56,708 nucleotides of DNA, taken from contig JAKLLE010000015.1 in the NCBI GenBank assembly GCA_023150295.1, forward strand, positions 1 to 56,708. The letters run 5' to 3'. The notes beneath the pieces are model-generated. The model worked only from the letters and a program-made list of their open reading frames with translations, ran no database searches and was not told the origin of the DNA. This DNA comes from Giesbergeria sp. GTDB taxonomy: Bacteria; Pseudomonadota; Gammaproteobacteria; Burkholderiales; Burkholderiaceae_C. The position numbers and the translations under genes were made by a program. Positions 44,637 to 54,807 of the stretch are shown piece after piece (the first letter of the stretch is position 1; each line of letters opens with the position of its first letter).

Positions 44637-45347
44637 GTGACCGCATCTGCCCTTGATATTTCCCGCATCCGAGCCATCACACTCGACCTGGACGACACGC
44701 TGTGGCCGATCTGGCCCACCATTGCGCGTGCCGAGGCCGTGCTGCTGGACTGGCTTGCGGAGCATGCGCCTGCGACCCGCGCCCTGCACGCATCGACCGC
44801 AGCGCTGAGGGCGCTGCGCGACCGGGTGCAGCAACTGCGGCCCGAACTCAGCTGCGACCTGGGCGCCTTGCGCCGCGAGTCCATTCGCATGGCGCTGCAG
44901 CAGGCGGGCGACCCGCCCCAACTGGCCGAGCCTGCCTTCGAGGTCTTTTTGGCCGAACGCCAGCGCGTGGATCTGTTCGATGACGCACTGCCAGCCTTGC
45001 AGTACCTGAGTCGCCGCTGGCCCGTGGTGGCCCTGTCCAACGGCAATGCCGATGTGCACCAGATGGGTCTGGGGCACTACTTTCATGCCACCGTCAGCGC
45101 GCGCGAGGCGGGTGTGCCCAAGCCGGATGCGCGCATCTTTCACCAGGCCGCGATGGCCGCAGGCGTGGGCCCGGACCAGGTGCTGCACATCGGTGACGAC
45201 GCGCATCTCGATACCCAGGGGGCCATGCAGGCAGGCCTGCAGGCGGTGTGGCTCAACCGGACGGGAAGCGATTGGCCCCTTGGTTCTGCGCAGCCACATG
45301 CGACCGTGGCAAGCCTGCACGCCTTGCCCGAGTTGTTGACACCTTGA
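44637..45347 (+). CDS. HAD-superfamily phosphatase
   Basis: A 236-residue HAD hydrolase. Motif I is DLDDTLW (17-23) with the nucleophilic first Asp; motif II is LSNGNADV; motif III is the lysine in GVPKPDARIF; motif IV is HIGDDAHLD. A helical C1 cap lies between motifs I and II, as in phosphoglycolate-phosphatase-like and sugar-phosphate phosphatases. The start is uncertain: GTG 44637 is taken because it opens just before the HAD domain, but no strong ribosome binding site is seen. It is divergent from the DUF2946 gene. Confidence 0.85.
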   Translation: MTASALDISRIRAITLDLDDTLWPIWPTIARAEAVLLDWLAEHAPATRALHASTAALRALRDRVQQLRPELSCDLGALRRESIRMALQQAGDPPQLAEPAFEVFLAERQRVDLFDDALPALQYLSRRWPVVALSNGNADVHQMGLGHYFHATVSAREAGVPKPDARIFHQAAMAAGVGPDQVLHIGDDAHLDTQGAMQAGLQAVWLNRTGSDWPLGSAQPHATVASLHALPELLTP

Positions 45348-45371
45348 TTTCCATTTCACCCGGAACACCCT

Positions 45372-46235
45372 ATGAGCCCAGACTTCGCAGCCCTGCCCCC
45401 GGTGCGCTCCGTCCCCTTCACGAGCCCTTTGTCCTGGTTGGCACGGGGATGGCGTGATTTATGGAAGGCCGGAGGCGCCAGTTTGCTGCAGGGCGCCGCC
45501 GTGGCGGTGTTCAGCCTCTTGCTGTGGGTGCTGGGGCGCGACAAGTTTGGCTTGCTGGTGGGCGCGCTGTCGGGCTTTCTGGTCATGGCACCCGTGCTGG
45601 CGACGGGGTTCTATGTGCTCAGCCGGTCCCTCGAACGGGGGGGGGGCGCCCGCATGGCGGAGGTCTTGCGGACCTGGTTGTTCTGGCAGAGCCACTACCG
45701 CAGTCGCTGGGACCACGATTATTGGTGCCTGGTGCGCCTGGGCCTTTTGTTGGCGCTGGCTGGCACGGGATGGGTGTTGACGTCTGCGGCCATGATCACC
45801 TTGCTGGCGCCAGCGCCGGTGCGCACTCCCTACGACTTTTTGCTGCTGGTGGTACTTGCCAAGGACAACAACTTGTTCGAGCTGTGGTTGGTGTTGGGGA
45901 GCGTGTTGGCCGCACCGATCTTTGCGTCCAGCGTGGTGTCCATTGCGCTGCTGCTGGACCGGCGCATTGGCCTGTGGCGCGCCGTGCTCACCAGTTGGCA
46001 GGCCGTGTTGGCCAACCCTGTGACCATGGCGCTGTGGTCCTTTTTGATTCTGGCCCTGGTGCTGGTGGGCATGGCCACCTTCATGCTGGGCCTGGCGCTG
46101 GTCATGCCCTGGCTGGGCCATGCCAGTTGGCATGCCTATCGCGACCTGGTGGACTCCAGCGGTTTGCCCGAGCGACAGCCCCGCACGGAAGAGCCTGGCA
46201 TGGGGCATGAACAAGACAAGGCGATCGGATCGTGA
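45372..46235 (+). CDS. DUF2189 family integral membrane protein
   Basis: A 287-residue inner-membrane protein with about six transmembrane helices. The opening PLSWLARGWRDLWKAGGASL and the VMAPVLATGFYVLSRSLERG segment, followed by a charged loop, match the DUF2189 pattern common in alpha- and betaproteobacteria. GERQPRTEEP-like charged residues close the protein. Function is unknown. It starts 24 bp after the HAD gene, and its stop overlaps the GTG start of the next small gene, so the three may be one transcript. Confidence 0.82.
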   Translation: MSPDFAALPPVRSVPFTSPLSWLARGWRDLWKAGGASLLQGAAVAVFSLLLWVLGRDKFGLLVGALSGFLVMAPVLATGFYVLSRSLERGGGARMAEVLRTWLFWQSHYRSRWDHDYWCLVRLGLLLALAGTGWVLTSAAMITLLAPAPVRTPYDFLLLVVLAKDNNLFELWLVLGSVLAAPIFASSVVSIALLLDRRIGLWRAVLTSWQAVLANPVTMALWSFLILALVLVGMATFMLGLALVMPWLGHASWHAYRDLVDSSGLPERQPRTEEPGMGHEQDKAIGS

Positions 46236-46444
46236 TTTTTGGATATACCGAGGCCGAGATTTCGGCGTTTTTCCTCACCTGGGGCGTGGGTGCGTTCATC
46301 CTCTTCATGGTGTTCATCATCGGACAGCTCGCCTGGGAATCCAAGGCCGGAAAGTTCGGTACCTTTGTGATCTTTTTGGGCCTGGGCGTGGGTTTCCTGG
46401 GCTTTTTGGCAAAGTTCATCATTCAGTGGTGGCTGGAGCGCTGA
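46232..46444 (+). CDS. DUF2788 family small membrane protein
   Basis: A 70-residue protein with two hydrophobic helices (about 15-32 and 42-64). MIFGYTEAEISAFFLTWGVG and a second helix ending FIIQWWLER fit the DUF2788 family. The GTG start overlaps the stop of the DUF2189 gene (GTGA), showing translational coupling. Function is unknown; small size and membrane location suggest a helper of the upstream membrane protein. Confidence 0.82.
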   Translation: MIFGYTEAEISAFFLTWGVGAFILFMVFIIGQLAWESKAGKFGTFVIFLGLGVGFLGFLAKFIIQWWLER

Positions 46445-46478
46445 CCGCGTCCGCTGCTGCTTTTGGAGGCAAGACAAC

Positions 46479-47141
46479 ATGGGACTCACCATTTACGGCA
46501 TTGCCGCATCGCGCGCGGTGCGCCCTCTGTGGGCCGCCACCGAACTGGGGCTGGCGTTTGAGCACGTGCCCACCCCGTACCAGAAAGGCGGCACGCGCAC
46601 GCCGGAGTTTCTGGCGCTCAACCCCAACGGCCACATCCCGGTGCTGGTGGACCACCGCCCCGAGGGTGAGGTGGTGCTGTGGGAAAGCATGGCCTGCACG
46701 CTGTACCTGGCGCGCCACCATGGCAAGGGGGATGGCAGCGACCTGGCCCCGGCCAATCCGCACGAGGATGCCGAGGCACTTCGCTGGAGCTTCTGGACCG
46801 TGAACGAGCTGGAGGCCGATGCGCTCACCGTGCTCATGCACCGCCTGGCCATGCCGCCAGAGCAACGCAAGCCCGATCTGGCCGATGCCGCCGAAAGGCG
46901 CCTGAAGGTGCCGCTGCGCGTGCTGGAGCAGCACCTGCAGCGCCAGGCCGAGCGCGGCCAGGGCCATCTGGCCGCAGAGCGCTTTACCGTGGCCGACCTG
47001 TGCGTGGCCAGCGTGATGGGTTGGGCCAAGCCCGCTCGCGCCTTGCTGGAGGCCCACCCCGCCACCCACGCCTGGCTGGCACGCTGCCTGGACCGCCCCG
47101 CGCAACAGGCCATGCGCGCCCTGGCTCGGCAGCAGCACTAG
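46479..47141 (+). CDS. glutathione S-transferase family protein
   Basis: A 220-residue protein with a thioredoxin-like N-terminal domain (MGLTIYGIAASRAVRPLWAA) and an all-helical C-terminal domain. NPNGHIPVL (residues 44-52) contains the cis-proline used to bind glutathione, and WESMACTLYLARH has the E-S pair that contacts its gamma-glutamyl part. S12 in AASRAVRP sits at the catalytic position. In the C-terminal domain FTVADLCVASVMGWA is the conserved N-capping region. GGAGGC precedes ATG 46479. Substrate unknown; detoxification or an isomerase role are both possible. Confidence 0.9.
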   Translation: MGLTIYGIAASRAVRPLWAATELGLAFEHVPTPYQKGGTRTPEFLALNPNGHIPVLVDHRPEGEVVLWESMACTLYLARHHGKGDGSDLAPANPHEDAEALRWSFWTVNELEADALTVLMHRLAMPPEQRKPDLADAAERRLKVPLRVLEQHLQRQAERGQGHLAAERFTVADLCVASVMGWAKPARALLEAHPATHAWLARCLDRPAQQAMRALARQQH

Positions 47142-47205
47142 CCTCTTTACCTGAACTTCACCCACGGTTTGCCGGGCTGTCTTTGTGGCTGGGCACAATC
47201 AGGGC

Positions 47206-48621
47206 ATGACTTTTGGTTTGCGTTGTTGGGATTGGCGCCCTGCCGCGGGTGCGTTGGGTTTAGGGGCTGTGCTGCTGGTGCAGGGGTGCGCCCACAGCGT
47301 TCCGGCGGCGCCCTTGGCACCGGACGGGGCGCTGCCTGTGGCCTGGAATGCGCCGTTGCCTTCGGGCGTGGCGGCCACGCGCCAGGCCGACGACCTGACC
47401 CGTTGGTGGGAGCGCTTTGGCGACGCGCAACTCGGCGCCCTGGTGGCGCAGGCCTTGCAGGCCCATCCCAGTGCGCTTTCTGCCCAGGCCGCCTTGCGCC
47501 AGGCGCGCGCCCAGGCGCGCGTGCAGGCGGCGGGCTTGTTGCCTGATCTTTCGCTCTCGGGCTCGGCCCAGCGCAGCCGATCGGGTGGGGAGACGGGCAA
47601 CAGCTTCCAGCTGGGGCTGGACGCGGGTTGGGAGCCCGACCTGTTTGGCCGCCTGGACGCTGGCCTGCAGGCCAGCGAGGCCGACGCCCGCGCCGCCCAG
47701 GCCAGCCTGGAGCAGGTGCATGTGTCGCTGTCGGCCGAGGTCGCCCTGCAATACATCGCCCTGCGCAGCCTGCAGCAGCGTTTGGACATTGCCCAGCGCA
47801 ACCTGGCAACCCAGCGGCAGACCTTGCAGCTCACCGACTGGCGCGTGCAGGCCGGGCTGGCCACTTCGCTGGTGGCCGAGCAGGCCCGTGCGGCGGCCGA
47901 GCAGACCGCTGCGCAGGTTCCGCAGTTGCAGGCCAGTCTGGCGCAGGCGCGCCACGCGCTGGCGCTGCTCACCGGCCAGGCACCTGCGGCGCTCGATGCC
48001 GCGCTCGCAGCGCCGCAGTCGGTACCGCTGCCAGCCCAAAGCCTGGTCATGGACATTCCCGCAGACACCTTGCGCCAGCGCCCCGATGTGCGCGTGGCCC
48101 AGGAACGTGTGCAGGCGGCGCTGGCGCGTGTGTCGCAGGCCGATGCGGCGCGCTACCCCAGCCTGCGCCTGTCGGGCAGCCTGGGCCTGCGTGCCCTCAC
48201 GCTGGGGGCGCTGGGGGACAGCGCTTCGCTGGTGCATTCGCTGCTGGGCAGTGTGGCAGTGCCCTTGTTCGACGGTGGCGCCACCCAGGCCCAGGTAGAG
48301 GTGCAGCAGGCGGCGCTGGAGCAGGCGCGCCAGGCGTACCAACTGGCAGTGCTCACGGCCCTGAAAGAAGTGGAGGACGCCCTGGTTGCGCTGGGGGGCG
48401 AAGCTGCGCGACTGGCGCATTTGCAGAAGGCCGCGCAGGCCGCAGGCAACGCCGCCTTGCTGGCGCAGCAGCGTTACGACAGCGGCTTGATCGACTTTGC
48501 CTCGGTGCTCGAAACCCAGCGCACCCAGCTGTCGACGCAGGATGCCCTGGCCACGTCCCAGGCCACGCTCGGCTCCAACCATGTGCGGCTGTTCAAGGCC
48601 CTGGGTGGCGGCTGGCAATGA
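47206..48621 (+). CDS. outer-membrane efflux lipoprotein (NodT/TolC family)
   Basis: A 471-residue outer-membrane channel. The lipoprotein signal LGAVLLVQGC puts an acylated cysteine at about residue 28. Two outer-membrane-factor repeats follow (about 60-255 and 270-465), rich in Ala/Gln coiled-coil helices such as ALRQARAQARVQAAGLLPDL and LQQRLDIAQRNLATQRQTL. RPDVRVAQERVQAALARV is the conserved start of the second repeat in the NodT group. It is followed 44 bp later by a periplasmic adaptor and an ABC transporter, so the four genes encode a complete tripartite pump. Confidence 0.9.
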   Translation: MTFGLRCWDWRPAAGALGLGAVLLVQGCAHSVPAAPLAPDGALPVAWNAPLPSGVAATRQADDLTRWWERFGDAQLGALVAQALQAHPSALSAQAALRQARAQARVQAAGLLPDLSLSGSAQRSRSGGETGNSFQLGLDAGWEPDLFGRLDAGLQASEADARAAQASLEQVHVSLSAEVALQYIALRSLQQRLDIAQRNLATQRQTLQLTDWRVQAGLATSLVAEQARAAAEQTAAQVPQLQASLAQARHALALLTGQAPAALDAALAAPQSVPLPAQSLVMDIPADTLRQRPDVRVAQERVQAALARVSQADAARYPSLRLSGSLGLRALTLGALGDSASLVHSLLGSVAVPLFDGGATQAQVEVQQAALEQARQAYQLAVLTALKEVEDALVALGGEAARLAHLQKAAQAAGNAALLAQQRYDSGLIDFASVLETQRTQLSTQDALATSQATLGSNHVRLFKALGGGWQ

Positions 48622-48665
48622 GCCTGCTGCACGCCCGCCCCATTTGACGAACCATCGCAGTTTCC

Positions 48666-50017
48666 ATGACCTCTTCTTCGACTGAATCCGCCACCGCCGA
48701 CCGCCCGGCCGCCGCGCGCGATGTGCAATCCCTGCTGGGCGCCGAAAGCCCGCGCCGCTGGTGGCGCAGGCCCGGTGTCTGGATCGCCGCGCTGGCCTTG
48801 CTGGCGGCGGCAGCGGCGGGCTGGGCCTGGATGCAGCAGCGCCGCGGCACCCAGGCGCCGCAGTATGTGACCGAGGAAGTGCGTCGTGGCGCGATCACGC
48901 TCAGCGTTTCGGCCACCGGCACGCTGCAGCCCACGCGCTCGGTCAACATCGGCAGCGAACTGTCGGGCACGGTGCGCCAGGTGCTGGTGGACGTGAACGA
49001 CCGCATCAAGAAGGGGCAGGTGCTGGTGGAGCTGGACACGGCCAAGCTCTCGGCACAGGTGCTGCGCTCGCGTGCATCGCTGGCATCGGCGCAGGCGCGG
49101 CTGGCCCAGGCCCAGGCCACGCAGCGCGAGGCGCAGGCCAGCCTGCAGCGGCTGGAAGAGGTGGCCCGCCTGTCTGGCGGCAAGGTGCCTTCGGCCACCG
49201 AGCTGGATGCGGGCCGCGCCGCGCTCGAGCGTGCCCAGGCCGATGAGGCCAGCGCCCGTGCCAGTGTGGAAGACGCCCGCGCAGCGCTCGCCAACGATGA
49301 AACCAACCTCTCCAAGGCCGCCATCCGTTCACCCATCGACGGCGTGGTGCTCACTCGCAGCGTGGAGCCGGGCAACGCCGTGGCTGCGTCACTGCAGGCC
49401 GTGACCTTGTTCACCGTGGCCGAAGACCTGGGCCAGTTGCAATTGCAGGTGAACGTGGACGAGGCCGACGTGGGCGCCGTGCGCGTGGGCCAGAAGGCCA
49501 GCTTCACCGTGAGCGCCTACCCGGCGCGCCGCTACCCGGCGCGCATCACCCGCGTGGCCTTTGGCTCCACCAAGACCGACAACGTGGTGACCTACACCAC
49601 CTGGATGCAGGTAGACAACGCCGACCTGAGCCTGCGCCCCGGCATGACGGCGGCGGCCACCATCACCGCCACCGAACGCAACGACGTGCTGCTGGTGCCC
49701 AACACGGCCCTGCGCTTCACGCCGGTCAGTGCGGCGGCGGCGCCCGAAGCTGGGGCTTCGGCGCAGGGCGGCGGTGGCATCGTGTCGCAGATCATGCCGC
49801 GCCCGCCCAGTTCGTTTTCGCGCCGCGGTGCGGCGGGCGGCGGCAAGGGGCCGGGCCCAGGGGCACGCAAGCAGGTGTGGGTGCTGCAGGACGGCCAGCC
49901 CCAGCCCATGGCGGTGCAGGTGGGCATCAGCGATGGCCGCATGACCGAGGTCAGCAGCGAGCAGCTCCAGCCGGGAATGGCCGTCATCACCGACCAGCGC
50001 AGCAGCGGAGCGCGGCC

Positions 50018-50021
<4 letters not shown>
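48666..50021 (+). CDS. periplasmic adaptor protein (MacA/HlyD family)
   Basis: A 451-residue adaptor that joins an inner-membrane ABC transporter to an outer-membrane channel. One N-terminal transmembrane helix (about 37-56, VWIAALALLAAAAAGWAWM) is followed by a lipoyl half-motif (TGTLQPTRSVNIGSELSG), a long hairpin of coiled coils (about 125-215), the second lipoyl half (AAIRSPIDGVVLTRSVEPG), and beta-barrel and membrane-proximal domains. A Gly/Pro/Arg-rich insert near 360-400 looks variable. Its stop overlaps the next ATG (ATGA), so it is coupled to the ATPase gene. The transported compound is not known. Confidence 0.9.
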
Positions 50022-50799
<778 letters not shown>

Positions 50800-50800
<1 letters not shown>

Positions 50801-52002
50801 TGTGGCTCAACACCCTGTGGCTGTCGCTGCGCTCCATCCGGCGCAACCTGCTGCGATCCTTCCTCACCATTCTGGGCATCGTCATCGGGGTCAGTGCCGT
50901 CATCACCATGGTCACCCTGGGCAATGGCGCCACCCTGGCGGTGCAGAACCAGATCTCCAGCCTGGGCACCAACCTGCTGCAGGTGCGCCCTGGGCAGCGC
51001 ATGGGGCCAGGCAGTGGCGGCGCACCGGCTTTCAAGGATGTGGACGCTGACGCCATCGCGCAGCAGATCGGCGGCATCCAGGCCGTGGCGCCCGAGGGGC
51101 GCACCGGCAGCACGGTGGTGGCGGGCGGGCGCAACTGGACGACCAGCGTCATCGGCAGCACCAATGCCTGGCTCGAAACCGGCAACTGGCAGGTGCGCAC
51201 GGGGCGTGAGTTCAGCCCCGAGGAGCTGCGTGCAGGCTCCGCTGTGTGCCTGGTGGGTTCCACCCTGCAGCGCGAGCTGTTTGGCGGCCAGGACCCGGTG
51301 GGCCAGCAACTGCGCGTCAAGGCGTTCTCGTGCGAAATCATTGGCGTGCTGGGCTCCAAAGGGCAGGGCGCTTTCGGCAACGACCAGGACGACGTGGTGC
51401 TGCTGCCCCTGGCCACATTGCAGCGCCGCGTGACGGGCAGCACCCGGGTGCAGACGCTGCTGGTGTCCATGCAGGACGGCAGCGACGCTGCGCGTGTCAC
51501 GGCCAGCCTGCGCCAGTTGCTGCGCGAGCGGCGCAAGCTGGCCGAGGCCGACGAGGACAACTTCAACATCCTGGACACCAAGCAGTTGGCCGACACGCTC
51601 TCGGGCACCACCAAGGTGATGACCATGCTGCTGGGCGCAGTGGCCGCCGTGAGCCTGCTGGTGGGTGGCATCGGCATCATGAACATCATGCTGGTGAGCG
51701 TGACCGAGCGTACCCGGGAGATCGGCCTGCGCCTGGCCATTGGCGCGCTGGAGCGCGAGGTGCTGCTGCAGTTCCTGATCGAGGCCGTGGTGCTGGCCGC
51801 GCTGGGCGGGCTGATCGGCATTGTGCTGGCCACCGGCGCATCCCTGGTGCTGGCGCAGGCCATGCAGGTGCCGTATGTCTTCAGCCCGGGGGTGAACCTG
51901 CTGTCGTTCCTGTTCTCGGCAGGTATCGGGGTGTTGTTCGGCTACTTTCCGGCGCGGCGCGCTGCGCGCATGGACCCGATCGACGCCCTTCGGCACGAGT
52001 GA
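50800..52002 (+). CDS. MacB-type ABC transporter permease
   Basis: A 400-residue inner-membrane permease with the FtsX/MacB fold: one N-terminal transmembrane helix (FLTILGIVIGVSAVITMVTL), a large periplasmic domain (about 45-275), then three C-terminal helices. LLVGGIGIMNIMLVSVTERTREIGLR, here split as LLVGGIGIMNIMLVSV and TERTREIGLR, is the family hallmark, and PARRAARMDPIDALRHE closes the protein in the usual way. Works with the preceding ATPase, adaptor and channel to export an unknown macrolide-like, peptide or lipid compound. Confidence 0.92.
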
Positions 52003-52021
52003 TTCAGAGGAAAAAACGCCC

Positions 52022-52069
52022 GCAACGCTTTATTTGCGGGCGCTAATAGCTATCAAAAAGATAGCAAAT
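52022..52069 (-). repeat. short intergenic repeat, copy F
   Basis: Read on the minus strand: TTTGCTATCTTTTTGATAGC, then TATTAGCGCCCGCAAATAAA and GCGTTGCG. It has the longest core palindrome of the six, GCTATC...GATAGC. It lies between the converging permease and small heat-shock genes and could stop transcription from either side. Confidence 0.6.
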
Positions 52070-52083
52070 AGTGCTTCAGTCTC

Positions 52084-52464
52084 TCAGTGCACTGTCAGCT
52101 CGACCACCTGCGATTGCGGCTGCGGGTGGGCCAGGGTCAGCGTGAGCACACCGTGCTCCAGCTTGGCGGTGCTGGCGGTGGCGTCGATCGGCTGGGGCAA
52201 CTCCCAGACCCGGTGTACCTGGCGCGGCGCGCCCTTGATACTGCGCACCTGCACGCGTACGCCTTCGATGCTGATCTGCAACTGCTCGCGCGCCAGGCCG
52301 GGCACGTCGATCTGCAGGGTGGTGGCCTTGTCATCCTGGCGGATCTGAACGTCCGCTGCGGGGGCGGCGGCGGCCTGCAGGCTGGCGCGCACCAGGTGCT
52401 GCCAGGCGGCGTCGGAAGTGAGGGGCGCACAGGCGGCGCGGCGGGTGACGGGGGTGAAGAACAT
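52084..52464 (-). CDS. Hsp20/alpha-crystallin family small heat-shock protein
   Basis: A 126-residue chaperone that holds unfolding proteins. The alpha-crystallin domain (about 35-125) runs from VQIRQDDKATTLQIDVPGLA through EQLQISIEGVRVQV to AKLEHGVLTLTLAHPQPQ; LEHGVLTLTL is the A-x-x-x-n-G-v-L family motif. The N-terminal part is short (about 30 residues). There is no canonical I-x-I C-terminal tail; it ends VVELTVH. AGGAG precedes ATG 52464. A heat-shock-type promoter is visible upstream. Confidence 0.82.
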   Translation of the reverse strand: MFFTPVTRRAACAPLTSDAAWQHLVRASLQAAAAPAADVQIRQDDKATTLQIDVPGLAREQLQISIEGVRVQVRSIKGAPRQVHRVWELPQPIDATASTAKLEHGVLTLTLAHPQPQSQVVELTVH

Positions 52465-52516
52465 CAGGGTAACTCCTATACACTGCGCGGCCAGGGGTGA
52501 ACCGCATGCCCCTGCA

Positions 52517-52543
52517 GATAGGCATGTGCCTGTGGATTTCAAG
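52517..52543 (-). promoter_or_regulatory. putative sigma-32 promoter of the small heat-shock gene
   Basis: On the minus strand, CTTGAAA and GCCTATC are separated by 13 bp. They resemble the heat-shock consensus CTTGAAA-N11..16-CCCATNT. The -10 ends about 52 bp upstream of the heat-shock gene start. Confidence 0.5.
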
Positions 52544-52554
52544 AAAGACCAAGC

Positions 52555-53901
52555 ATGAATACTTTGAGTTTTGCCGGGTTGAAATCGGCGTGGGTGGCCC
52601 CAGCGCGCGTGGCCTGTGCCGCCCTGGCCCTGGCGGCCTTGGCCTTGCCGGTCAGCCATGCGCAAACCGCCACGCCCAGCGCTGCGGCGCCTGCCGCCAC
52701 GGCGGCTGCGCCGGTCAAGCTGGCGCTGATCGAAAGCCTCTCGGGCCCGTTTGCCAACACCGGCGAGGCTGTGTTTCGCAACATCTTCTGGGCGGTGGAA
52801 CGCGTGAATGCACGCGGTGGCGTGCTGCTGCCCGCCGCCCAGGGCGGTATGCGGCCCCTGCAGGTGCAGCGTTTTGACAGCAAGGGCCAGAACGAGGAGG
52901 CGCTCTCGGCGCTGCGTTCGGCCATCGACCAGGGTGCCCGTATCGTCATGCAGGGCAACTCTTCGGCCACGGCGGCGGTGCTGATCGACGCCATCAACAA
53001 GCACAACGAGCGCGAGCCCGACAAGCGCGTGCTGTTCCTCAACTACTCGGCGGTGGACCCCATCCTTACCAACGAGAAATGCAGCTTCTGGCACTTCCGC
53101 TTCGACGCCCATGCCGATATGCGCATGGCAGCCCTCATGGACGTGCTCAAGGCCGACAGCGCCGTCAAGAGCGTGTACCTCATCGGCCAGGACTACAGCT
53201 TTGGCCAGGCCGTGCTGCGCGAGGCGAAAAAGCAGCTCGCCGTGCAGCGGCCCGATGTGGCCATCGTGGGTGACGAGCTCCACCCCGTGGGCCGCGTGAA
53301 GGACTTTGCGCCCTACGCCGTCAAGATCAAGACCAGCGGCGCGCAGACCGTCATCACCGGCAACTGGGGCAACGATCTGACGCTGCTGGTCAAAGCCGCG
53401 CGCGAGGTGGGTTACACCGGCAGCTTCTACACCTTCTACGGCAACGCCCTCGGGGCCCCCGCTGCCATTGGTGACGCTGGGGTCGGCAAGGTGGTGGCCG
53501 TGGCCGACTGGCTGCCCAACGTGCCGGGCGCGCAAAGCGAAGCCTTCTACCAGGCCTTCCGCGAGCGCTTCCCCAAGCCGCAGGATGACTACGTGCACAT
53601 GCGCATGCAGCTCATGGTCGAGGCGCTGGCCCAGTCCATCGAAGCAGCCGGCAGCGTGGAAGCCACCGCCGTGGCGCGCCAGATGGAAAAGGCCCGCGTG
53701 CAACTGGCCGGCCGCAGTGGCAGCATGCGTGCCGCAGACCACCAGTTCCAGCAGCCGCTGGTGGTGGGCGTAATGGACAAGCAGGGCGCGGCCGGTGTCA
53801 GGTTCGACGTGGAGGGCTCGGGCTACGGCTTCCGCGTGGTGCGCGATCTGCCGGCCGACAAGGCACAGCAGCCGCACAGCTGCCAGATGCAGCGGTATTG
53901 A
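52555..53901 (+). CDS. HAAT-type ABC transporter substrate-binding protein (fourth in the window)
   Basis: A 448-residue type I periplasmic binding protein. A long signal peptide (about 1-36, ending PVSHA) is followed by a Thr/Ala/Pro linker and KLALIESLSGPFANTGEAVF, the family opening. The conserved FLNYSAVDPILTNEKCSFWHFRF segment, shown here only in part as FLNYSAVDP and CSFWHFRF, sits in the mid-region. It ends HSCQMQRY, giving a possible C-terminal disulfide with an internal cysteine. No transporter genes are adjacent, so it is an orphan. It is most like binding proteins annotated as branched-chain amino acid receptors, but the ligand is unknown. Confidence 0.87.
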   Translation: MNTLSFAGLKSAWVAPARVACAALALAALALPVSHAQTATPSAAAPAATAAAPVKLALIESLSGPFANTGEAVFRNIFWAVERVNARGGVLLPAAQGGMRPLQVQRFDSKGQNEEALSALRSAIDQGARIVMQGNSSATAAVLIDAINKHNEREPDKRVLFLNYSAVDPILTNEKCSFWHFRFDAHADMRMAALMDVLKADSAVKSVYLIGQDYSFGQAVLREAKKQLAVQRPDVAIVGDELHPVGRVKDFAPYAVKIKTSGAQTVITGNWGNDLTLLVKAAREVGYTGSFYTFYGNALGAPAAIGDAGVGKVVAVADWLPNVPGAQSEAFYQAFRERFPKPQDDYVHMRMQLMVEALAQSIEAAGSVEATAVARQMEKARVQLAGRSGSMRAADHQFQQPLVVGVMDKQGAAGVRFDVEGSGYGFRVVRDLPADKAQQPHSCQMQRY

Positions 53902-53931
53902 TCCTGGAGTGCTTCGGCATCAGCGCAGAGG

Positions 53932-54798
53932 TCAATACCACTGCGTGACCATCTCGGGCTGGTGCGCCACCTTGAAGAACCAGCGGCGTGCGCCCTGCAC
54001 GTCAAAGCGCTTCCAGTGTGCCGGGTTCTGGCGCAGCCGGTCGGCAATGGCGTACATGGCCAGCGGGTTCATGCCCATGCCGATGTGGCTGGCGTGCACT
54101 TCGATGTTCTCGGTGTGCGCATGCCTGGTGGGGTTGATGCTGCACTGCCAGGCCACAATGCCGTCGGTCTTGCTGTAGATGGACGTGGTGGGCACCGGTG
54201 GGGGTTTGCGCACCTCTGCCAGCAGGTCTTCGTCATGGCTTTGCTGGCCGCTGACCAGGTTGTAGAAACGCCAGGCGTTGGTGGCCTTGGGGTGGCCCGT
54301 GAAGGGTGTCCCGAGGGTGATAACGCTGCGCACCAGGTCTGGCATCTCCTTGGCCATTTCGCGCGCATAGACGCCGCCCAGGCTCCAGCCAATCAGACTG
54401 ATCTTGCCGCCCGCCTGCGCATGCAATTGCTGAACGCGCTCACGGCAGCCTTCAAGCACGCCCTCGCGCGGACCCAGATTCAGCCCCTGCTTCCAGCCAT
54501 GGGGCTCATAGCCCTGTTGCTTCAGAAAGCGGCGCAGCGCCAGCGTGCTGATGTCCGATGCGCCCAGGCCAGGAAAGACCAGCACCGCATGGCCATCGCC
54601 CGAAGGCATGCGCGAGAGCCAGGGGAACACGGCTGCCATCGCCATGGCCTCCCAGGGCGCGCGGGCCTCCAGCAAGACCAGGCCCAGTCCGGGCGGCGTC
54701 AGGTGCAGGCCGGTGTCATCGCCGCCGGTGGGCTCTGGCGTGGGCTTGGTTTTGCGGGAGGGGCGGGGCATGGTGCGTGCGCAAAGGGTGAAAGCCAT
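53932..54798 (-). CDS. alpha/beta hydrolase (lipase/esterase-like)
   Basis: A 288-residue hydrolase. The nucleophile elbow is GWSLGG with S139. The oxyanion region is VFPGLGASD (74-82), the acid is likely in SKTDGIVAW and the histidine in HASHIGMGMN. The SHIGM segment is typical of the PGAP1-like/lipase group. There is no secretion signal; the first 20 residues are basic. The start is uncertain: ATG 54798 is taken, with ATG 54771 (MPRPSRK) possible. It is nine bases downstream of the wax-ester synthase gene on the same strand, so it may act on acylglycerols or wax esters. Confidence 0.8.
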   Translation of the reverse strand: MAFTLCARTMPRPSRKTKPTPEPTGGDDTGLHLTPPGLGLVLLEARAPWEAMAMAAVFPWLSRMPSGDGHAVLVFPGLGASDISTLALRRFLKQQGYEPHGWKQGLNLGPREGVLEGCRERVQQLHAQAGGKISLIGWSLGGVYAREMAKEMPDLVRSVITLGTPFTGHPKATNAWRFYNLVSGQQSHDEDLLAEVRKPPPVPTTSIYSKTDGIVAWQCSINPTRHAHTENIEVHASHIGMGMNPLAMYAIADRLRQNPAHWKRFDVQGARRWFFKVAHQPEMVTQWY

Positions 54799-54807
54799 GT
54801 ACCCATG

